A stretch of 64,000 bases of DNA, taken from Micromonospora sp. WMMD980 (GTDB lineage: Bacteria > Actinomycetota > Actinomycetes > Mycobacteriales > Micromonosporaceae). How positions within the stretch are numbered: the first letter of the stretch is position 1; each line of letters starts with the position of its first letter. A program made the position numbers and the translations under genes. The DNA is taken from positions 2,914,001-2,978,000 of the forward strand of contig NZ_JARUBE010000003.1 of NCBI RefSeq assembly GCF_029626035.1, in the 5' to 3' direction. Shown here one piece after another: positions 58,932-64,000 of the stretch. The notes beneath the pieces are model-generated. The model had not been told where the DNA came from and ran no database searches. It saw only the letters and a program-made list of their open reading frames with translations.

Positions 58932-59809
58932 GCGGGGGCCTCCTCACGGCCGAACAGGCCGGCCGGGCGCCAGAGCAGCACGGCGGCCATCACCACGAAC
59001 ACGACGGTCTGCGACACGAGCGGGTAGTCCGACAGGTACGCCTCGCCCCACGCCTGGACCAGGCCGATGCCGAAGCCTGCGGCGACCGACCCGAAGATCG
59101 AGCCGAGCCCGCCGATCACCACCACCGCGAAGACCACGATGATCAGGTCGGCGCCCATCAGCGGGTTCACCGCCCGCATCGGGGCGGCGAGCACCCCGGC
59201 CAGCCCCGCGAGGGCGATGCCGAAGCCGAACACCGGGGTGACCCACTTCCCCACGTCGATGCCGAAGGCCCGGGTCAGCTCCGGCCGCTCGGTGGCGGCC
59301 CGGACCACCGTGCCGATCCGGGTCCGCCCGAGCACCCACCACACCGCGACGCAGAGCAGCACGGTGAAGCCGAGGATGAAGACCCGGTAGGTCGGGAAGT
59401 CGAAGAGCCCGAAGTCGACGGTCCCGCTCAGTTCGGCGGGCGTGGCGTACGGGCTGGACTGCACGCCGTACCGGGACTTGACCAGGTCCTGCAGGATCAG
59501 CGTCAGGCCGAAGGTGAGCAGGAAGTTGTAGAGCGGGTCGAGCCGGGTGAGCCGGTGGATCACCGCCCGCTCCAGCACCATCCCGAGCAGGCCCAGCGCC
59601 AGCGGCATGATCACCAGCGCGGCCCAGAACGGCACGCCCGCCTCGGCGAGCAGCACGTACGCGCCGAACGCGCCGAGCATGTAGAACGCGCCGTGGGCGA
59701 AGTTCACCACCCGGAGCATGCCGAAGATGACCGCGAGCCCGAGGGCGAGCAGGGCGTAGAACGCCCCGCCCACCAACCCGTTGAACGTGTTCTGCAGGAA
59801 CCCGGACAT
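58928..59809 (-). CDS. livH: Branched-chain amino acid-type ABC transporter permease (LivH)
   Basis: The 293-residue permease has seven to eight membrane segments, starts MSGFLQNTFNGLVGGAFYAL, and includes NFAHGAFYMLGAFGAYVL and the loop RAVNPLMGADLIIVVFAVVVI. It begins one base after the stop of the binding-protein gene. The pair with livM forms the transmembrane channel. Confidence 0.92.
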   Translation of the reverse strand: MSGFLQNTFNGLVGGAFYALLALGLAVIFGMLRVVNFAHGAFYMLGAFGAYVLLAEAGVPFWAALVIMPLALGLLGMVLERAVIHRLTRLDPLYNFLLTFGLTLILQDLVKSRYGVQSSPYATPAELSGTVDFGLFDFPTYRVFILGFTVLLCVAVWWVLGRTRIGTVVRAATERPELTRAFGIDVGKWVTPVFGFGIALAGLAGVLAAPMRAVNPLMGADLIIVVFAVVVIGGLGSIFGSVAAGFGIGLVQAWGEAYLSDYPLVSQTVVFVVMAAVLLWRPAGLFGREEAPA

Positions 59810-59810
59810 G

Positions 59811-61061
59811 TCAGAGCTTGCAGTCCGCCGACGGCGCGCGGAACGCCTCCGCCGCCGGGATGGTCTTGAGGACCTTCACGTAGTCCCACGGCTCCTTCAC
59901 CTCGGCCTGCGGCTTCACCTGGGCCAGGTAGGCGTCGTGCACGACCCGGTGGTCCTCCGCGCGGATCTTGCCGTTGCGCAGGAAGAGGTCGTTGACGTCC
60001 TTGCCCTCCAGCTGCTTGACCACGGCGTCCGCGTCGTCGGTACCGGCGGCCTGCACCGCCTCCAGGTACTGCATGGCGGCGGAGTAGTTCGCCGCGTGCG
60101 CGAACGACGGCCGGGTGCCGGTCTCGGACTGGAACCGGTCCGCCCACTCCCGGTTCTGCTGGTCGAAGTTCCAGTACCAGGCGTCGGTGTAGGTGGTGCC
60201 GGCCAACGCGTCCGGGGTGAGCGAGTGGATGTCGGTGATGAACATCAGGCCGACCGCCAGCCCGACGCCCTTCTCCCGCAGCTTGAACTCGTTGTACTGC
60301 TTGACCACGTTGACCAGTTCGGCGCCGGCCTGCATGGTGCCCAGCACCTGCGGCTTCGGGTTCAGCGTCGGCGCCTTGAGCAGGAACGACGAGTAGTCGC
60401 CGCTGGTGTTCGGGAACGGCGCGCCGTCGGAGCCGACCACCTTGCCGCCGGCCGCGGTGATGGCGGTGGAGAAGCTCTTCTCCATGTCCTGCCCGAACGC
60501 GTAGTTCGGGTAGAGGATGTACCAGTTCTTGCCGACCTGCTCGGTGGTCACCGTGCCGGTGCCGTGGGCCAGCATGTAGGTGTCGTAGGCGTAGTGGAAC
60601 GTGTACCTGTTGCAGCTCTTGCCGGTCAGGTCGGTGGTCGCCGCGCCGATGTTGAAGTAGAGCTTCTTCTTCTCCTTCGCCACGTCGGCGACCTTCAGCG
60701 CGGCCGATGAGGTCGGCACGTCCAGGATGGCGTCGACGCCCTTGCGGTCGTACATCTCCTGGGCCTTGCTGTTCGCCACGTCCGGCTTGTTCTGGTGGTC
60801 CGCGGTCTCCACGGTGATGTCCTTGGTCACCGCGTCGTCGCCGTGCTTGGCCTTGAAGTCGGCGATGGCCATCTCCACGGCCTTGACCGAGTTGCGCCCG
60901 GACAGCTCCGAGTAGGCGCCCGACTGGTCGTTGAGCACGCCCAGCACGATCTTGTCGCCGGTCAGCTTCTCCTCGCCGCCGGACTGCGGACCACCGCCGC
61001 CACAGCCGGCCACCAGCAGCGCCACCGCCGAGGCGGCGGCCACACCCACGCTCCTACGCAT
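59811..61061 (-). CDS. ABC transporter substrate-binding lipoprotein (branched-chain amino acid/amide family)
   Basis: The 416-residue protein has a lipobox LLVAGC near residue 20, so it is a membrane-anchored lipoprotein, followed by a type I periplasmic binding fold (IVLGVLNDQSGAYSELSG, DVPTSSAALKVADVAKEKKK, YPNYAFGQDMEKS). The binding-site composition does not tell the ligand. Neighbouring alcohol and aldehyde dehydrogenase genes hint at a catabolic substrate. ATG at 61061 is preferred because AAGGGG lies six bases before it; an ATG at 61067 is too close to that site. Confidence 0.9.
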   Translation of the reverse strand: MRRSVGVAAASAVALLVAGCGGGGPQSGGEEKLTGDKIVLGVLNDQSGAYSELSGRNSVKAVEMAIADFKAKHGDDAVTKDITVETADHQNKPDVANSKAQEMYDRKGVDAILDVPTSSAALKVADVAKEKKKLYFNIGAATTDLTGKSCNRYTFHYAYDTYMLAHGTGTVTTEQVGKNWYILYPNYAFGQDMEKSFSTAITAAGGKVVGSDGAPFPNTSGDYSSFLLKAPTLNPKPQVLGTMQAGAELVNVVKQYNEFKLREKGVGLAVGLMFITDIHSLTPDALAGTTYTDAWYWNFDQQNREWADRFQSETGTRPSFAHAANYSAAMQYLEAVQAAGTDDADAVVKQLEGKDVNDLFLRNGKIRAEDHRVVHDAYLAQVKPQAEVKEPWDYVKVLKTIPAAEAFRAPSADCKL

Positions 61062-61109
61062 GTTCATCCCCTTCGTACCGCGCGGTCCGCGCGGGTCAGC
61101 CGTCGGAAT

Positions 61110-61802
61110 TCAGATGCCGAGGTACGCCAGCAGCTCGCGTTCCCGCGAGCGCACCTCGGCGTTCTCCATCGCCTCCGCGATCCGTCCCTCGGCCAGCAGG
61201 TAGTGCCGGTCGGCGACGCCGGTGGCGAAGTGCAGGTTCTGCTCGACCAGCAGCACTGTCACACCGTGCTTCTTGGCCTCCCGCAGCAGGTCGCCGACCT
61301 GCTGCACGAGCAGCGGCGACAGCCCCTCGGTGGGCTCGTCGCAGAGCAGCAGCCGGGCGCCCATGCGCAGCACCCGGGCCAGCGCGAGCATCTGCTGCTC
61401 GCCGCCGGAGAGCATGGTCGCGGCCGAGTCGCGCCGCTCGTACAGGGCGGGGAACGCCTCGTACACCCGCTCCAGCGGCCACGGGTCGGGGCCGACCCGC
61501 GGCGGCAGCGTCAGGTTCTCGGTGACGGTGAGCGTGGCGTACGCGCCCCGGTCGTCGGGCACCCAACCGAGTCCGGCCCGCGCCCGCTTGTACGCCGGCA
61601 GTCGGCTGATGTCCCGGCCGTCGAGGCGCACCGCGCCACGCTGGTCGGGGTGCAGCCCCATCACGCACCGCAGCAGCGTGGACTTGCCGGCACCGTTGCG
61701 CCCGACCAGGGTGACCACCTCGCCGGCGGCCACCTCCAGGCTCACCTCCCGCAGCACCTGGGCCTCGCCGTAGGCGGCGGAGAGGTTGTCAATGCGCAGC
61801 AT
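61110..61802 (-). CDS. livF: ABC transporter ATP-binding protein LivF
   Basis: The 230-residue ATPase has Walker A VGRNGAGKSTLLRC, signature LSGGEQQMLALARVL, Walker B LLLCDEPTEGLS, and the switch histidine segment. Its family partner LivG lies upstream with a 14-base overlap. It powers the importer encoded here together with LivG. Confidence 0.94.
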   Translation of the reverse strand: MLRIDNLSAAYGEAQVLREVSLEVAAGEVVTLVGRNGAGKSTLLRCVMGLHPDQRGAVRLDGRDISRLPAYKRARAGLGWVPDDRGAYATLTVTENLTLPPRVGPDPWPLERVYEAFPALYERRDSAATMLSGGEQQMLALARVLRMGARLLLCDEPTEGLSPLLVQQVGDLLREAKKHGVTVLLVEQNLHFATGVADRHYLLAEGRIAEAMENAEVRSRERELLAYLGI

Positions 61803-62550
61803 CCGCGGCTCCCAGGTAGGCGGTGATGACCCGCTCGTCGGCGCGGACCTGCTCGTACGGCCCCTCGACCAGCACCGTGCCGGCCTGCAGGACGGTGACC
61901 GTGTCGGCGAGGCGGCCCACCACGCTCATGTTGTGCTCCACCATGACCACGGTCCGGCCGGCGCGGACGGTCGAGATCAGCTCGACGGTGCGGTCGACGT
62001 CCTCCAGCCCCATCCCGGCGGTCGGCTCGTCGAGCAGCAGCACCTTCGGGTCCAGCGCCAGCGCGATGGCCAGCTCCAGGGCCCGCTTGCGCCCGTACGC
62101 GAGCGCCTCGGCCGGCGCCTCGGCGAGGTCGGCGAGGCCGACCATGGCCAGCAGCTCGTCGGCCCGTGCCCGGTAGCGGCGCATCAGCTTCGCCGACCGC
62201 CAGAACCGCCAGCCCAGCCCGCTCGACGACTGCAACGCCAGCTCCACGTGCTCGCGCGCGCCGAGCTGCGGGAAGAGGCTGGTGATCTGGAACGACCGGG
62301 CCACGCCGAGCCGGGCCACCCGCTCCGGCGGCAGCCCGGTGACGTCCCGGCCGTCCAGCTCGATCCGCCCGCCGCTGGGCGGCAGGAAGCCGGTGAGCAG
62401 GTTGAACAGTGTGGTCTTGCCGGCGCCGTTCGGGCCGACCAGGGCGTGCACGGTCTCCGGCGCCACGTCGAGGTCGACGCGATCGACGGCCCGGAAGCCC
62501 CGGAAGTCCCGGGTCAGCCCACGGGCCGACAGGATCGCTTGCCCGGCCAT
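61789..62550 (-). CDS. livG: ABC transporter ATP-binding protein LivG
   Basis: The 253-residue ATPase has Walker A VGPNGAGKTTLFNLL, the LivG-specific region RSFQITSLFP, the signature area EALAYGRKRALELAIAL and Walker B VLLLDEPTAGMG. ATG at 62550 follows GGAGGGTGAGG, and the longer reading frame is rejected. It is the first gene of the transporter unit, 344 bases downstream of the alcohol dehydrogenase gene on the same strand. Confidence 0.92.
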   Translation of the reverse strand: MAGQAILSARGLTRDFRGFRAVDRVDLDVAPETVHALVGPNGAGKTTLFNLLTGFLPPSGGRIELDGRDVTGLPPERVARLGVARSFQITSLFPQLGAREHVELALQSSSGLGWRFWRSAKLMRRYRARADELLAMVGLADLAEAPAEALAYGRKRALELAIALALDPKVLLLDEPTAGMGLEDVDRTVELISTVRAGRTVVMVEHNMSVVGRLADTVTVLQAGTVLVEGPYEQVRADERVITAYLGAADAAH

Positions 62551-62894
62551 CGCCTCACCCTCCGCAGGTCCGCACGCCCCGGCCAGGTCGGTGACCGGGG
62601 TCACAGGGCCGTCGCGTGCAGGAAACCTACGGGGCGTCGAAGTGGTCGAGCCATGTCGATGTGCCACACATTCCCCCGGAACACCACGGGGCCGACCTCC
62701 ACACGGGTCGGCCCCGTGCCGCCGGATCCGAACGGATCGGCACCTGTCGACATGTGGCCCGGCACCGTCACCGGTCTGCGGCGCACTCCGGCAGGTCGAG
62801 CCCGGTGCAAGGAGGGGCCCCCTGTTAACGCCTCCGGTAGAGAAGGGCACCCCTCTCACGCCTGACCGGCGCGCGGCGCCGGCGCAGGGGCCGG
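62551..62894. other. 344-base intergenic region between alcohol dehydrogenase and livG
   Basis: No convincing gene is present. It contains the third dispersed repeat (62809-62862) and a segment with nested inverted repeats (62652-62754). The strongest is CACGGGGCCGACC (62685-62697) with its exact complement (62706-62718). An outer pair CATGTCG (62652-62658) and CGACATG (62748-62754) and GATCCG-AA-CGGATC (62725-62738) lie around it. These could be a terminator for the alcohol dehydrogenase gene or a structured leader of the transporter. Confidence 0.55.
62809..62862. repeat. Dispersed GGGGCCC/CTACCGGAGGCGTTAA repeat, copy 3 (inverted)
   Basis: The minus strand reads GTGCCCTTCTCTACCGGAGG, then CGTTAACAGGGGGCCCCTCC. 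The core matches copies 1 and 2, but the orientation is opposite. It lies 33 bases after the alcohol dehydrogenase stop, again next to the 3' end of a gene. Confidence 0.78.
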
Positions 62895-63971
62895 TCAGTC
62901 AGGGAAGGCGACCACCCAGCGGGCGCCCTCGCCGCGGGCCAGCCGCGCCAGCGCCGCGGGCGCCTCGGCCAGCGACACCGTGCCGCTGACCAGCGGCTTC
63001 AGGTCGAGGTCACCGGCGGCGAGCGCGGCGGCCAGCTCCGGCACCTCCCGATCCGGGTCGGTCGAGCCGTAGACCGAGGACCGCAGCGTGCGCGCCGAGT
63101 GGAAGATGTCCAGCGCGGAGAGGCTGAGCAGGTCGTCCTTGCCGCCCATGCCGACCACGGTGACCGCTCCCCCGCGCCGCGTCGCCCGCCAGGCGGCCCG
63201 GATGGTGGCGGCCCGGCCCACGCACTCGAAGGCGTGGTCGACCCCGCGCCCGCCGGTGCGGGCCCGGACCTCCTTGCCGAGCGTGTCGTCGGAGCGCAGG
63301 AAGTCGGTCGCGCCGGCGGCCAGCGCCAGCTCCCGCTTGGCCTCCACCACGTCCACGGCGAGGATCGGCGCCGCGCCGGCCCGCTTGGCCGCGGTGAGCA
63401 CCGCCAGCCCGACGCCGCCCAACCCGATCACCGCCACCGACTCGCCCCGGGCGACCCGGGCGGTGTTGCGGACCGCGCCGACGCCGGTGAGCACCGCGCA
63501 ACCCAGCAGCGCCGCTTCGGCCGGCGGCAGCCCGGACGGCACCGGCACGGCCGCCCGCTCCGGCACCACCACCTCCTCGGCGAGCGCGCCCAGCCCCAGC
63601 GTGACGTGCAGCGGTTCCCCGGCGGCGGTCTCGCCCCGGGCCGCCGAGGCGGCCGTGTTCGCGGCGCAGAGCCAGGGCTCACCGTGCCGGCAGTGCCAGC
63701 AGTCGCGGCAGGCCGGCGCCCAGTTGAGCACCACGGGCGTGCCCACGGCCACCCCGGTGCCCGGCCCGGCCTCGGCCACCACGCCGGTCGCCTCGTGCCC
63801 CAACACCAGCGGATACCCGGGTGCCAGCGTGCCGTCCACCATGGCCAGGTCGGAATGGCAGATGCCGGCGGCACGGATCCGGACCCGCAGCTCACCGGGG
63901 CCGGGCGCGGGCAGGCGCACCTCCTCGACGGCAGGCGTGCCGCCCTGACCGCGCACCACGAGCGCCCTCAT
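62895..63971 (-). CDS. Zinc-dependent alcohol dehydrogenase (MDR family)
   Basis: The 358-residue medium-chain dehydrogenase has the catalytic zinc ligands C38 in GICHSD and H59/E60 in GHEATG, the structural zinc cysteines C88, C91, C94 and C102 in CRDCWHCRHGEPWLC, and the NAD loop VIGLGGVGLAV. It probably oxidises an alcohol to an aldehyde. Its start overlaps the upstream gene's stop by four bases (ATGA), so it is coupled to a probable aldehyde dehydrogenase. The ABC transporter follows downstream. Confidence 0.92.
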   Translation of the reverse strand: MRALVVRGQGGTPAVEEVRLPAPGPGELRVRIRAAGICHSDLAMVDGTLAPGYPLVLGHEATGVVAEAGPGTGVAVGTPVVLNWAPACRDCWHCRHGEPWLCAANTAASAARGETAAGEPLHVTLGLGALAEEVVVPERAAVPVPSGLPPAEAALLGCAVLTGVGAVRNTARVARGESVAVIGLGGVGLAVLTAAKRAGAAPILAVDVVEAKRELALAAGATDFLRSDDTLGKEVRARTGGRGVDHAFECVGRAATIRAAWRATRRGGAVTVVGMGGKDDLLSLSALDIFHSARTLRSSVYGSTDPDREVPELAAALAAGDLDLKPLVSGTVSLAEAPAALARLARGEGARWVVAFPD

Positions 63972-64000
63972 CGCTGGATCGCCTTGACCTCGGTGAACTC
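63968..64000 (-). CDS. C-terminal end of a probable aldehyde dehydrogenase (cut by the right edge)
   Basis: Only ten codons remain: EFTEVKAIQR followed by TGA. A terminus of this kind (F/YTEVKAI/V) is typical of the aldehyde dehydrogenase superfamily. The stop overlaps the alcohol dehydrogenase start by four bases. The identification rests on this short stretch and on the neighbour, so it is tentative. Confidence 0.45.
   Translation of the reverse strand, partial: EFTEVKAIQR

Overview
The window is very GC-rich, densely packed and mostly transcribed from the minus strand. It looks like part of the core chromosome of a filamentous actinomycete, most likely Micromonospora or a close relative in Micromonosporaceae. 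The reasons are a BldD orthologue with its cyclic-di-GMP signature, actinobacterial mIHF, a gene order shared with other actinomycetes (alaS-ruvX-mltG-aroE-aroC-aroK-aroB-aroQ-efp-nusB-bldD-pyrR-pyrB-pyrC-carA-carB-pyrD-pyrF-mihF), and two dispersed repeat families that I associate with this group. The taxonomic call is an inference from family knowledge, not from a search.

Layout. 1-10.9 kb: the start of mihF and the pyrimidine operon pyrR-pyrB-pyrC-carA-carB-pyrD-(bioA)-pyrF, read leftward, with a probable PyrR-binding hairpin over the pyrR ribosome binding site. 11-23.6 kb: bldD (plus strand), then leftward nusB, efp, the shikimate genes aroQ/aroB/aroK/aroC/aroE, mltG, ruvX, alaS and two small membrane proteins; a plus-strand pair (DUF2243 and a CtaG-like protein) is inserted between aroB and aroK. 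23.7-29.7 kb: a giant proline-rich single-pass membrane protein coupled to rarA, a small membrane protein, a GNAT gene and a broken GNAT gene. 30-38.3 kb: accessory genes (MFS exporter with ArsR-like regulator and an iterated operator, an RmlD-like reductase, a secreted S1 protease, HxlR regulator with thioesterase, an acyl-ACP desaturase with a strong operator), with aspS among them. 38.3-51.9 kb: hisS, a metallo-beta-lactamase-fold hydrolase, two tandem membrane-anchored cyclophilins, relA, apt, secF, secD, yajC, ruvB, ruvA, ruvC. 52-57.8 kb: a 3-hydroxybutyrate dehydrogenase-like gene with a GAF/PucR regulator, a TetR-DHA2 exporter pair and a stand-alone cobalamin-binding-domain protein. 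57.9-64 kb: a branched-chain-amino-acid-type ABC transporter, a zinc alcohol dehydrogenase and the last codons of a probable aldehyde dehydrogenase.

How the genes work together. The first half supplies UMP, chorismate precursors, biotin (BioA), translation factors and peptidoglycan processing. The 38-52 kb block joins aminoacyl-tRNA synthesis, the stringent response, purine salvage, Sec translocation and Holliday-junction processing, a combination commonly kept together in actinobacteria. No prophage, CRISPR array, insertion sequence, tRNA or rRNA was seen.

The least explained signals are non-coding. They are two copies of a 70-bp hairpin repeat whose stems differ by a compensating base pair, three copies of a second repeat with the core CTACCGGAGGCGTTAA, an array of 13-bp repeats upstream of the ArsR-like gene, and several long palindromic operators. 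Among proteins, the 1,056-residue proline-rich membrane protein, the cyclophilin paralogue that appears to lack its catalytic arginine, and the HTH-less cobalamin-binding protein deserve attention. No multi-gene defence or other novel system could be recognised.
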